A DNA stretch of 64,000 nt from JBFWNG01 sp050251195 (lineage in GTDB: Bacteria > Bdellovibrionota_B > Oligoflexia > Oligoflexales > Oligoflexaceae): NCBI GenBank assembly GCA_050251195.1, contig JBFWNG010000018.1:1-64000 (forward strand). Direction: 5' to 3'. How positions within the stretch are numbered: position 1 is the stretch's first letter; each line of letters starts with the position of its first letter. A program made the translations under genes and the position numbers. A model generated the notes under the pieces. It made no database searches, was not told where the DNA came from, and saw only the letters and a program-made list of their open reading frames with translations. This document shows, in pieces, positions 44,486 to 52,601 of the stretch.

Positions 44486-45124
44486 ATGAAAATAGTCACC
44501 ATCTTCACCATCCTAGGCGCTTTGATCCTCTCGTGTTCAACGGAGCGGAAAGAGGACTCAAACGATACCTTGAAAGAGTGGGGGATATACGTGCCTAAAG
44601 TAAAAAAAGAGAAGAAGATCGAAGAGGAACCGACCAACGGCGAAGTCATTACTGAAGGATGTTACTGTGCCCCGGTAGAGGAGGAGGTATTGGCGCCGCC
44701 TTCCGAGTCTGTCGACAATGCATTGAGTTGCATAGAAGGCTACGACGTACCCACCCTCGTCCAAACCCTATCCTTGCCATCGATCTATGAAACAAAAATT
44801 GTCCAAGTCACCGATCGCGGCGAATGTCCTTATGACATGATGAAGATTCGTTTCCAAGAGCTTCAAACTGCTCCAACGCAGGTTGAACTGAGCAACCAAG
44901 CATTGACTTGCGACTGCGCCTACTTCCCACCGTCAATCTATGATGTTCCGCAAGAGACGGTTCACTGCGTGAGCCATGAAGCCATGCGCGAGGTCATAAC
45001 AACCCCTTCTGCCAATACACTTGGAGAGTTCCTCATGGACAAAACCAAGGTTACTCCCTGGAGTCCCGACTTCGGCTGCGACTCGGACAGCCTTGTCGTG
45101 AAAACGAAAGCGGCATTAAGATAA
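44486..45124 (+). CDS. Cys-rich lipoprotein of unknown function
   Basis: 212 residues. Lipobox LILSC (C17). After a charged linker come several Cys (GCYCAP, LSCIEGYDVP, LTCDCAYFPPSIYDVP, FGCDSDS), suggesting disulfides in the periplasm. No family recognised. SD GGAGG before the ATG. A decayed duplicate of its 3' part lies at about 45772-45848. Confidence 0.7.
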   Translation: MKIVTIFTILGALILSCSTERKEDSNDTLKEWGIYVPKVKKEKKIEEEPTNGEVITEGCYCAPVEEEVLAPPSESVDNALSCIEGYDVPTLVQTLSLPSIYETKIVQVTDRGECPYDMMKIRFQELQTAPTQVELSNQALTCDCAYFPPSIYDVPQETVHCVSHEAMREVITTPSANTLGEFLMDKTKVTPWSPDFGCDSDSLVVKTKAALR

Positions 45125-45170
45125 GTGGCATCTTGATTTATCGTAGCAATGAGGTGAAATTTAGATCGAG

Positions 45171-45743
45171 ATGGCTGACAGTAAATTACCAATTGTTCCG
45201 TTCGCGACGAGCCTCTTGTTCAACAAGTGGTTACGACAGAATTCCGAAAAGTGTGATGGAATTTGGTTGCGTATCTATAAAAAAGACTCCGAAAAAACTT
45301 CGATAACGCATCAGGAAGCCTTAGAAGAAGCCTTGTGTTTCGGCTGGATCGACGGTCTGAAGAAATCTTATGACGAGAACTCTTGGATTCAAAAATTCAC
45401 ACCGCGGCGAAAACGAAGTATTTGGTCCAAAAGAAACACCGTGATTGCGGAACGCTTAATCAAAGATAAACGGATGAAAGCTTCTGGACTAAAGGCGATC
45501 GCAGAGGCGAAAGCGGATGGGCGTTGGGAGCAAGCTTACGCATCTTCGAAGGAAATGAAAATCTCGGAAGAGCATTTGAACCAAATTAAGAAAAACCCAA
45601 AGGCCTACGCATTCTATAAGACTCTTAATAAGGCGCAGCTGTACTCCATTGCATTTCGCCTTCATGCCGCGAAGAAAGAAGAGACCCGGGCTAAAAGATT
45701 GAACAGTTTCATTGCCAAGCTTGCAAAAGGGCAACCGATTTGA
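45171..45743 (+). CDS. YdeI/OmdA-family protein
   Basis: 190 residues. Motifs CDGIWLRIYKKDSEKTSITHQEALEEALCFGWIDG and KFTPRRKRSIWSKRN are those of the YdeI/OmpD-associated family, which includes proteins linked to peptide and bacteriocin protection. The C-terminal part (SIAFRLHAAKKEETRAKRLN) is the family's usual end. Reaction unknown; cytoplasmic. Confidence 0.8.
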   Translation: MADSKLPIVPFATSLLFNKWLRQNSEKCDGIWLRIYKKDSEKTSITHQEALEEALCFGWIDGLKKSYDENSWIQKFTPRRKRSIWSKRNTVIAERLIKDKRMKASGLKAIAEAKADGRWEQAYASSKEMKISEEHLNQIKKNPKAYAFYKTLNKAQLYSIAFRLHAAKKEETRAKRLNSFIAKLAKGQPI

Positions 45744-45771
45744 AAGTGTTGATTGGATTTGGACTACAGAA

Positions 45772-45848
45772 AACCTGCTCCAGCGCAGGTTGAACTGAGC
45801 AACTAGCATTGGTTTGCGGCTGAGCCTACTTCCCACAATCAATCTCTA
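45772..45848 (+). pseudogene. Decayed fragment duplicating the 44486 lipoprotein gene
   Basis: The stretch CTCCAGCGCAGGTTGAACTG and on aligns to 44871-44942 of the lipoprotein gene with one deletion and several substitutions over about 75 bp. The deletion breaks the frame and TAG follows early. It sits right after the YdeI gene, so the YdeI gene may have been inserted into, or duplicated with, the lipoprotein locus. Confidence 0.7.
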
Positions 45849-46403
45849 TTTTGAAGCGGGCTTCGTTGTTTTAACTTTACCAGCTCTCGGCTTCGTGAGA
45901 GCAAACTCTTCGACGTACTCAACACAATTGTCCCAAGCACCCTTCTCGTCTATAAGTTCGTCGACGTGATCTTCGTCGCTAAAGTATTCATCGAACGACC
46001 AGTGTTCTGAAGCGTTGATCGCAAGGCAGCGACAGATGTCTTTCTCGTCGTCCTTTGATATGTCGGCGCCTTCGATTTCCACGTCGCAATTGTCTACAAA
46101 GGATTGTATTTGGTCTTCCGACCATCCTGATCCGCTACCACCACCGCTATCCTCTGATTCGTCATTGGCAGGCTCCAATGGTGAAGGGGCCTGAGTCTCG
46201 GGTGTAACGGTCGGGTTACCGACGGGAGAGGTATTCGCATCACCCGTATTGTTGGGGTTACTGCCACCGGTGCCAGTCGTCGGCGTTGTGTTGACAGGAG
46301 TCGGTGCGCTACTTAACCCACCGGGACTCGGTTTCTTTTCTTGCTTACAGGAAGCTGATACGGATAGCCACAACACCGCTGAAATCAAACAATATGCTTT
46401 CAT
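45846..46403 (-). CDS. Acidic lipoprotein with low-complexity Thr/Pro/Gly linker
   Basis: 185 residues. The signal ends SVSASC (C19). Residues 22-85 are Pro/Thr/Gly/Asn-rich. The C-terminal part is acidic and helical with Cys (SFVDNCDVEIEGADISKDDE, ICRCLAINASEHWSFDEYF), resembling a small Cys-linked helical domain. No family recognised. It is the last gene before the defence-rich region. Confidence 0.65.
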   Translation of the reverse strand: MKAYCLISAVLWLSVSASCKQEKKPSPGGLSSAPTPVNTTPTTGTGGSNPNNTGDANTSPVGNPTVTPETQAPSPLEPANDESEDSGGGSGSGWSEDQIQSFVDNCDVEIEGADISKDDEKDICRCLAINASEHWSFDEYFSDEDHVDELIDEKGAWDNCVEYVEEFALTKPRAGKVKTTKPASK

Positions 46404-46550
46404 GGGGATCCTCCTTTATAGGGATCGGCAAAACACGGAAAATCTTAAGGAAATAGGTCTTTCACTGCTGCAATCATTGGTGTTTCGGGAGACACTGCTG
46501 AACTCAGAAAATAATCACGGAAAAACGGGAGGAGGTTATTCGGGAGGGTT

Positions 46551-47045
46551 TTGGGCTACAGAAACAAATGGCTCCCCAAACCTGGGAGTAGGCTAACTCC
46601 TAGCCCCCTCCCGGAGATACCTGTAAGCATTGATTTTAATGCCTACCCGTTTGTCTCGGATAAAGATTTCCTACATTTACAGTATGTTGTCAACCAGAAG
46701 TCGACGAAACAGATCGCCAGAGAGCTAGGGTGCGCCCGATCGACTGTTTCGAAGTATCTTGCGGATCACGAAATCGAGATTCGGACTGGAGATACTCCTG
46801 GTCAGCGTAAGGGTCAGACGGGATTTGGAGAAAAGGTTCGTAATGGTAAGGTTGTACCCCATCTTGGAGAGCTGGCTCTTTTGGACAAGCTGCAAGAGAT
46901 GCGAGACCGGGGAGTGTCCTATGGGGAGCTAGTGACCTGGCTGAATCAGAATGGCATAAAAACAAAGAATGGCCTGGCAAAATGGGATCGCCCGACTATC
47001 TACAAGATCCTCCAGAGGAATGTTTCTAGGCTCGACAACAAATAG
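46551..47045 (+). CDS. Recombinase-like HTH protein (serine recombinase C-terminal module)
   Basis: 164 residues from a TTG after GGGAGGG. An HTH is seen in KSTKQIARELGCARSTVSKYL, followed by the recombinase-domain segment LQEMRDRGVSYGELVTWLNQ and KWDRPTIYKILQRN, as in the DNA-binding tail of large serine recombinases. The catalytic resolvase domain is absent, so this is either a truncated recombinase or a stand-alone binding protein. It marks the left edge of the accessory region. Confidence 0.65.
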   Translation: MGYRNKWLPKPGSRLTPSPLPEIPVSIDFNAYPFVSDKDFLHLQYVVNQKSTKQIARELGCARSTVSKYLADHEIEIRTGDTPGQRKGQTGFGEKVRNGKVVPHLGELALLDKLQEMRDRGVSYGELVTWLNQNGIKTKNGLAKWDRPTIYKILQRNVSRLDNK

Positions 47046-47063
47046 AAAGAACAGTTAAGAAAA

Positions 47064-47105
47064 GTTTTCGGTGTCTAAATACCCATTAAACACCGGGAAA
47101 ACGGC
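47064..47105. terminator. Imperfect hairpin after the recombinase-like gene
   Basis: GTTTTCGGTGT pairs with ACACC-GG-GAAAAC (2-nt bulge) around a loop of 15 nt. It lies between convergent genes and may be a terminator or a recombination site remnant. Confidence 0.45.
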
Positions 47106-47142
47106 GGCGACGGCTTTCTCGAAAAAGTGACCAAATCTGCTT

Positions 47143-47865
47143 TTACGCTAACCTATTTGGAGACCAACTCTGAGGAAGTTTAGGGAGATTCGTAAGTGAG
47201 TATACAAGATCTGTCAGGTTGTTATGGCATGTGATCCTCCTTACAGACCCTATGTTATCAAACTCAATAGCAGAAAAATTAGACGGTAATGTGTAGGGGA
47301 TCGAATTCTGCCCGTTCCAAATACTGCTCATTTCCTGAAAAACTTCTTCCGCGATGTTTGTGAAATTGTTGATAACAAACTTGGTTCTATGAATAACGTT
47401 TCCTCCACAATCAACGATAAGATCGCCAGGCGTTTGGTAAATCGGAATATGATTCGAGCAACTGTACGCTTGGTTGTTTGTCACCCTTAAATGCCAACTG
47501 CGAACGCCTGACGCCGAACACATGTAAACATTCGTATCCGACAGAGTCAGTGGATCACCCTTCGAACTCCACACGCTTCTCAGGCGGTTGGCGCATTCTA
47601 CAAGTGCATCTCGGAAGAACGACGAATAACAATTCCATGGTATTTGCTTGGCTTCAGCCCATAGAACAAGAAATTCAAATGCGTTGGTGACTACCTCATC
47701 TCCACATATGGTCACAGCCATTCCGGCTTTAGCGTATAAATCTATTTTGTCAATCCTGTAGCTATAGTCCATTTGTCCATTATCCTGAACATGGCCGACA
47801 ACACAGTCAGCGACGATTACAGTATTTGACCCGAACGTTCCCATTCCCAATATCGTCATATGCAT
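47143..47865 (-). CDS. Possible Ntn-hydrolase (proteasome beta-like) protein paired with AIPR
   Basis: 240 residues. The N-terminal region (GSNTVIVADCVVGHVQDNG, then RIDKIDLYAKAGMAVTICGDEVVTNAFEFL) follows the order of proteasome/HslV-type folds: strand with T, strand VVGHV, K-I-x, a strand ending in a Gly and a helix. The catalytic N-terminal Thr cannot be confirmed. The remaining part is beta-rich with several Cys. It lies 37 nt downstream of the AIPR gene on the same strand, so it is very probably cotranscribed. The fold call is only an impression; otherwise unknown. Confidence 0.4.
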   Translation of the reverse strand: MHMTILGMGTFGSNTVIVADCVVGHVQDNGQMDYSYRIDKIDLYAKAGMAVTICGDEVVTNAFEFLVLWAEAKQIPWNCYSSFFRDALVECANRLRSVWSSKGDPLTLSDTNVYMCSASGVRSWHLRVTNNQAYSCSNHIPIYQTPGDLIVDCGGNVIHRTKFVINNFTNIAEEVFQEMSSIWNGQNSIPYTLPSNFSAIEFDNIGSVRRITCHNNLTDLVYSLTNLPKLPQSWSPNRLA

Positions 47866-47902
47866 TCCGAATTGTTTATCAATCTACTTACCTTCCTGCC
47901 CT

Positions 47903-49525
47903 CTAACGAAATGATGATCGAAGCAGCGGTCGCAATTTTTTGACCACCTTTTGTACAGCGGCGCCAACAGTTTCTGCACTTTTGTAGAAAGCAGGTTCAT
48001 TTTTCTTGGCCACCCCAGATATTGCCAGCATAACCCTTGCGGCATAACGAATGTGCGTTTTAATATGGTCTTTGATCTCTGACTTCTTAAAATTAACATC
48101 CCGTGCAAATTCGCTTCGGACGAATCGCCACGATCCAGTTGCCTTCAGAGCCAAAACATATGCGCTAAAGATGGCGAAGTATGCAATCCTAGATCGGTTT
48201 TGAGTATGCTTCAACTCGTAACTCATGTAACCCCTCAACACACTATCAAGTTTTGCCAGCGTCATAGCATCATCCAGTCCACTCGACCGGTTAGCGTATT
48301 GACGCAACAGCGCTTTGGCATCTTCCTTTTTGAAGAGCTCTTGTGGTTTCTTTGCGCGCGCTGACCCAGCCTCATCCTCTACGGATGCCATTAGCTGCAC
48401 CAAACGCTCCTTCGATATCCTTAGATATGGCCTGAATGGCGGCGTACTTCCCCTCTTGCGTTCCAAAAATAACAAATGTCGGCGAAACCCTTTCTCCAAA
48501 TCTACGAGCGCTGGTTCAGCAACGGTTAAGTCACTAAAATCAACCTTGTTCTGAGTATTGCTAGCAATAGCAATATCAGTTTCAAGTTTCTCAAAAGGCG
48601 TCTCTCCACAAACCTCAATTAACTTTAATATCACCATCGCCTTTGGGCTAATGGACGAGGCATTAAGTTTCCCCACGCATGAAACAGTTTGCGCCCCATT
48701 TACAATGCTTGGACTTTCCAAAGAAAGGATGCCACGACGATAATTTGCGGACTTGGAGACTACAGTGATTCCATTGTGAAAATAAATAAACTCTTCTGGC
48801 CGGCTCCTAAGCGTTTCTTTAATACCGCTCTTTACCTTCGATGCATTTTGATTCCTCAAGGCATGTCGAACATTCCCGGCAAATAAATCATCGCCCCATT
48901 TCTCATATGCTTTGCAGAGTTCACGCAACTGGATAGAGTAACACCAAAGGCGATGGTCAGAAGTCTTTCCAAGAAGAATCCTGTTTCTTGACCTTAGGCG
49001 CACCTTTTCAACCCGTGGTGTTTGCCCTTGAACAAAACTTATAAATAGATTGCGAATAGGGGCCTGATCTTCAATAGTAACCCCTATCTTCTTAAAACTT
49101 CGGTGATCTTGTGGGCGGAGTCGAGCCGTCGTAATCAGAATAAATTCCAAAAATTTCCTATTGGTTCTTAGGCGCTTGTATTGGCGTTTATGCCGCTCAT
49201 GTACAGTCTCCAGCCAGTCCTCGAAAACTCTCGACGAAGAGGAAGTTAAAGCTTCGACCGCGGAAGCGAATCGCACCAAGGAAACTGATTGGGGTGTGCC
49301 TCGAACATATTTACTTTGAATTACATAAATTTTCTTTGTATCGCCATTGCGAGGAGTTGCGATGACATCAATACCCCCATCATGCGCTCCATCAACCAAC
49401 TGATTTTCATCGCCGGTCATATCGAAGCCGCGCGCCTCAAGGTACCACTTGGCAAAAGCAAGCCACGGTTTATCCTCAGGGTAGTTTTTCTTTAGCATTT
49501 CAGAAATTGATATTTTCGTCACCAA
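47903..49525 (-). CDS. AIPR-family defence protein with N-terminal PD-(D/E)xK-like nuclease
   Basis: 540 residues from a GTG (SD GGGGGG). Residues 20-110 resemble an Mrr-type nuclease: VDGAHDGGIDVIATPR with D53 and VIQSKYV with Q70-x-K72. The AIPR (abortive phage infection) core follows with EFIYFHNGITVVSKS and SPSIVNGAQTVSCVGKL (about 240-275), IASNTQNKVDFSDL and FLERKRGSTPPF. AIPR proteins are linked to phage abortive infection. The downstream partner gene may be a sensor or effector. No methylase belongs to this pair. Confidence 0.85.
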   Translation of the reverse strand: MVTKISISEMLKKNYPEDKPWLAFAKWYLEARGFDMTGDENQLVDGAHDGGIDVIATPRNGDTKKIYVIQSKYVRGTPQSVSLVRFASAVEALTSSSSRVFEDWLETVHERHKRQYKRLRTNRKFLEFILITTARLRPQDHRSFKKIGVTIEDQAPIRNLFISFVQGQTPRVEKVRLRSRNRILLGKTSDHRLWCYSIQLRELCKAYEKWGDDLFAGNVRHALRNQNASKVKSGIKETLRSRPEEFIYFHNGITVVSKSANYRRGILSLESPSIVNGAQTVSCVGKLNASSISPKAMVILKLIEVCGETPFEKLETDIAIASNTQNKVDFSDLTVAEPALVDLEKGFRRHLLFLERKRGSTPPFRPYLRISKERLVQLMASVEDEAGSARAKKPQELFKKEDAKALLRQYANRSSGLDDAMTLAKLDSVLRGYMSYELKHTQNRSRIAYFAIFSAYVLALKATGSWRFVRSEFARDVNFKKSEIKDHIKTHIRYAARVMLAISGVAKKNEPAFYKSAETVGAAVQKVVKKLRPLLRSSFR

Positions 49526-49877
49526 ATACCCCCCTTCAAAACTCTTATGTTGCCACCGCAGGTTCGTCTCCTTGGCATCGCCTTAACGGAACTCCCGCCC
49601 GGAAAACGTCTAGGAAGGTCGCAAACACGTCGACAATTCGTTTTGCAGGCGAAGCCTGCCCGGTGCCCCTTTGCAGATTCGAGGCTCTAGACACGCCCTT
49701 ACGCGAACCCTCTCGACGCCTGGACTTTTGGGTTCACAGATCAAACAAACGTTCCACTCGACATTCCTTCAATGGATACGAAGACCGGGGTAGCCGCTGC
49801 GTGCGCCATAGATCATTTTCGAACGGAAGCGAGAACGGATGAAAACCCTTTTGGTACCTTCTCCGGGTCCACAACAT
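49526..49877. other. Intergenic region, 350 bp
   Basis: No supported gene. It holds the AIPR promoter side on its left and a small hairpin GCAGGC-GAA-GCCTGC near 49648. The base composition is more GC-rich than the flanking defence genes, so it may be a junction between modules. Confidence 0.4.
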
Positions 49878-50399
49878 TTATTTCGACCCATCGAGAGGCC
49901 TTTTTGGCCAGCCACCCTTGAAGTAGTCGTCGAGCAAGGGCGATCGAATTCCTTTTGGGAGTTTGACGTCGTCAGGAATGGCCTTTAGATCCGCCTCAGA
50001 TGTCAAATACATGCCTTTCTTCTGCAAGTACCATTTGTATTGCTGGGCATCATCACCGTATAGCTTCTCAAGAATTCCATCAACGACCTTAGATTGATTT
50101 TCTTCGTCGATGCTTCCCCACCGTCCCGCATTCCAAATATTCATCGCTGCTGCCTCTAGAGCGGCCTTCACAGCATCGTCTGCATCCTGCTTCAGGCGTT
50201 TTAACTCCAGATCTCCATACTTGAAACTGTCAGGCTGAAAGACTGACAGTCCCATGCAAACCACGCCAAGTGTCAGAAGTCCCAGCAGAGAAGTGTCCAA
50301 CTTGTGATCCAACTTCCAAATAAGCAGGTATACAAACAGACCAACGCATAGGACCCCAGTGCCGAGTAACGAGCCCCACTCCCACCATTGCCAACGCAT
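49878..50399 (-). CDS. Two-helix membrane protein of unknown function
   Basis: 173 residues. TM helices at about 8-30 (LLGTGVLCVGLFVYLLIW) and 37-55 (LLGLLTLGVVCMGLSVF), then a soluble helical C-terminal domain with Trp/Tyr (YKWYLQKKGMYLTSEADL). It lies downstream of the HEPN-like gene in the same direction (88 nt). Membrane proteins next to HEPN proteins occur in abortive infection systems, but the role here is inferred. Confidence 0.55.
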   Translation of the reverse strand: MRWQWWEWGSLLGTGVLCVGLFVYLLIWKLDHKLDTSLLGLLTLGVVCMGLSVFQPDSFKYGDLELKRLKQDADDAVKAALEAAAMNIWNAGRWGSIDEENQSKVVDGILEKLYGDDAQQYKWYLQKKGMYLTSEADLKAIPDDVKLPKGIRSPLLDDYFKGGWPKRPLDGSK

Positions 50400-50487
50400 T
50401 CGATTCTCCCTATCCGGACGTCTTTTACAGGCTTTCCCCTTGAAATCCTTCGTTAGTCACAAAGCTCTTTCAAACTAATCCCACGGA

Positions 50488-51051
50488 TTAGTCTTCAAAA
50501 GCGTTTCGTTCACTTGCCTCGGCCTCGGCTATCATTTCATCGGCAAGATCCTTGAAGTGTTGCGATTTTTGTTCTGCGTGAAGACAACCAAAAGCGTTAG
50601 CTGCTTCAACGATCGGGAGCAGGACTGCCCACGCCGCTTCAATTGTGACAGAGGTACTACTCTCGATCTCCGCCAATGATTTATCCATGTGCCTACACGC
50701 CGCATGTGCAATGCGATCGCGGAGCATTTTCATTTCTTCAAGTGCAGATGCGTCGAATTTGCCTTTGCTATCCTTGAAGACCGTTCGCGCTATAACCTTG
50801 AGCAACCGAGACCTGTGACCACGTGAGTCAGACTCAATTCCATCGATCAAATGCTCTACGACGGCCTGCTGCATCGGCGTTATAACTTCCACAGTGTCAG
50901 CAATCACTGATGTCGCCGCGGCCTTCAACGCAACTTCGATACAGCTGTAGATCATTAGTAATGATTCGGCCTCGCTGCGCCCCTTGAAGAAGTGATCCTT
51001 GCAGAACTTTTCGATACCCAAAAATTTTCCGTACTGATCGAATTTAGTCAT
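50488..51051 (-). CDS. HEPN-like protein
   Basis: 187 residues, nearly all helical. It has the HEPN-type motif R-x4-H in KMLRDRIAHAACRH (R111, H116) and a hydrophobic helix (LLMIYSCIEVALKAAATSVI) before it. HEPN proteins are commonly metal-independent RNases in toxin-antitoxin and abortive infection systems. A cognate nucleotidyltransferase antitoxin is not seen nearby. It may instead be a structural HEPN. Confidence 0.55.
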   Translation of the reverse strand: MTKFDQYGKFLGIEKFCKDHFFKGRSEAESLLMIYSCIEVALKAAATSVIADTVEVITPMQQAVVEHLIDGIESDSRGHRSRLLKVIARTVFKDSKGKFDASALEEMKMLRDRIAHAACRHMDKSLAEIESSTSVTIEAAWAVLLPIVEAANAFGCLHAEQKSQHFKDLADEMIAEAEASERNAFED

Positions 51052-51069
51052 TTTTGCCTGTGGATAACC

Positions 51070-51098
51070 TTGACATGCTGAATCCCAGCTATTACAAT
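51070..51098 (+). promoter_or_regulatory. Consensus sigma70 promoter
   Basis: TTGACA (51070-51075, 6 of 6), 17-bp spacer, TACAAT (51093-51098, 5 of 6). It drives the gene at 51171. It lies between that gene and the divergent HEPN-like gene. It is the best-matching promoter I find in the window. Confidence 0.8.
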
Positions 51099-51170
51099 TA
51101 CTATTAAAATAGCGCTTTTGTTAAAAAAATTCAAAATATTTGCAGCAATATTATGCTCAGGGAGGAGCGA

Positions 51171-51710
51171 ATGAGTTCAAAGTCCAATCCGATAAGTGGG
51201 TTCGAGGCAATGAAATTTACCAAAACCTTGGTGGCCAACAAGCATGGGCGATATCATGCTCGCCTGGGAATGAAGCGGAGTGTTCGCTACTATGCTGTCT
51301 TTAAGGTAAAAGACGCACACTCAGGAACCATAGAAGGCCACGTTTGCGATCGAGGCGGGTACGACATTAGGTTCGTATGCCGGCCAGGAGGTTTAATTCA
51401 CGGCTTCCACTCGATTTCAATAACGCCAGGCGAAGAAGGTTGGGGTGGGGCTTTTAGCCCGGAAAATAGCGTCGGAGTGGTTGAGAAACTGCTATGGCGC
51501 GCGATCGAAAATACGAAAAAGACGGGGCCAGTCTTTAGCAACAAGAATATGGACGGTTTTTACCTCACAAACACTCGTAACAATGAACCGGTTACCGCGA
51601 AGGGCGAGCTTTGCTTGCAAAAAGCAGCTACTACCAAATTTATCACTGAGAATTTCAAGAAAACTTGCCTTGATTGGCGTATTTCAATGCAGGAAAGGAT
51701 CCCAGCCTAG
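51171..51710 (+). CDS. Hypothetical protein in the defence island
   Basis: 179 residues from the ATG at 51171 after the strong SD AGGGAGGAGCGA; an ATG at 51153 lacks one. Beta-rich middle (YYAVFKVKDAHSGTIEGHV, VCRPGGLIHGFHSISITPGE), Lys/Asn-rich ends, no membrane segment. I do not recognise a family. A consensus promoter drives it. The stop overlaps the convergent zinc-ribbon gene by 4 nt. Confidence 0.65.
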   Translation: MSSKSNPISGFEAMKFTKTLVANKHGRYHARLGMKRSVRYYAVFKVKDAHSGTIEGHVCDRGGYDIRFVCRPGGLIHGFHSISITPGEEGWGGAFSPENSVGVVEKLLWRAIENTKKTGPVFSNKNMDGFYLTNTRNNEPVTAKGELCLQKAATTKFITENFKKTCLDWRISMQERIPA

Positions 51711-51949
51711 AGGTTCTCAAAGATATCATTCCAGAGATTTCTTTTCTTTTCTGATCTCGGCCCCATGACGAGTTTTGTGAACCCAGGGCCGCAGCCGTGA
51801 ATTGGGCTTTCTAAACCAGCATAATTTTTTGTTACGATCGGGATACAGGTTGGAAAGTCCTGGCCACATTTCGGGCATCGATACACCTCCACCGACAAAC
51901 CAGTTTTTCTTAGCCACTCTTCCAATTTTGCTTCTGGATAGATCATCAA
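51707..51949 (-). CDS. Small zinc-ribbon-like protein
   Basis: 80 residues. CPKCGQDFPTC and HGCGPGF place Cys residues as a possible zinc site. No further domain. It is 5 nt downstream of the DUF6788-like gene and likely cotranscribed with it. Confidence 0.5.
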   Translation of the reverse strand: MMIYPEAKLEEWLRKTGLSVEVYRCPKCGQDFPTCIPIVTKNYAGLESPIHGCGPGFTKLVMGPRSEKKRNLWNDIFENL

Positions 51950-51954
51950 AACCC

Positions 51955-52254
51955 CTATTTCTTGCTAGTTAGTCCGGCCAAAACAAATCCGCTCTCGATC
52001 AGTAAGGTGACCGCTTTCATCAGCGTGTCATAGTTGTCGATCATGACCTGACACTTGGCGGCGTCATCCCTCGAAAGGCTGACCGTGGTCCTCTTGCCCT
52101 TTATTTTTCCTGTCCACCTATACCCCGTTGCATGAAGATCCTTCTTCGAGACCCTGCAGGAACAGTTGTCTTTCCCGCATTTCGTTCTGGTTTTTGTGAC
52201 GGAGCCATTAATTAGCGGCCCATTGATCTCTAGTTTTGTTTTGCGTGCTTTCAT
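51955..52254 (-). CDS. DUF6788-like small protein
   Basis: 99 residues. The pattern GSVTKTRTKCGKDNCSC, then HATGYRWTGKIKGKRTTVSL, is that of DUF6788, a short Cys-containing domain often found near transposases and mobile genes. The start codon lies in one arm of a perfect 16-bp inverted repeat, so expression is probably controlled by a protein or RNA structure at that site. Confidence 0.65.
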   Translation of the reverse strand: MKARKTKLEINGPLINGSVTKTRTKCGKDNCSCRVSKKDLHATGYRWTGKIKGKRTTVSLSRDDAAKCQVMIDNYDTLMKAVTLLIESGFVLAGLTSKK

Positions 52255-52282
52255 CTTGATGTAATCTTACATCAAGATGAAA
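52249..52282. promoter_or_regulatory. Perfect 34-bp palindrome over the DUF6788-like start codon
   Basis: TTTCATCTTGATGTAA (52249-52264), TC, then its exact reverse complement (52267-52282). On the minus strand the ATG of the DUF6788-like gene is inside it. On the plus strand the mirror arm also has ATG AAA. It could be an operator for a dimeric regulator or a hairpin that hides the start codon. Confidence 0.75.
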
Positions 52283-52370
52283 AGAATCCCAACCGTTGCT
52301 CGAACGGGCTGTCAATTAATTGTTAAACAATTTTATTGCGGATGTTGGCGATACTCGTTAACGTATTCAA

Positions 52371-52601
52371 ATGAATCAAAAAAGCAAAAAATCACCGTCC
52401 GAATACCCAATGTTTGGGGTTCGTCTGACATTACAACAAAAAGCGAAACTAAACCGGATGGTGGAAGATACGCGCTCCTCTCTCAACCAAGTACTTTCCA
52501 CTAACGAGAAATTGTGGATGAAAAACGATGTGATTTATGAGGCTTTGTTACTTGGCATTCCTCTGCTAGAGAAAAAACAAAACAAGGAAACTGAATTGTA
52601 A
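52371..52601 (+). CDS. Small regulator-like protein leading the type III RM operon
   Basis: 76 residues. FGVRLTLQQKAKLNRMVEDT resembles a ribbon-helix-helix strand plus helix; the rest is helical. Its stop overlaps the Mod start by one base (TAATG), so the two are coupled. A control or antitoxin-like role is inferred. No good SD is visible before its ATG. Confidence 0.55.
   Translation: MNQKSKKSPSEYPMFGVRLTLQQKAKLNRMVEDTRSSLNQVLSTNEKLWMKNDVIYEALLLGIPLLEKKQNKETEL

Noticed and set aside
49526..49877. tRNA or attachment site in the GC-rich gap beside AIPR
   Set aside because: Only a 6-bp hairpin is present; no cloverleaf and no repeat found at the other island edge.
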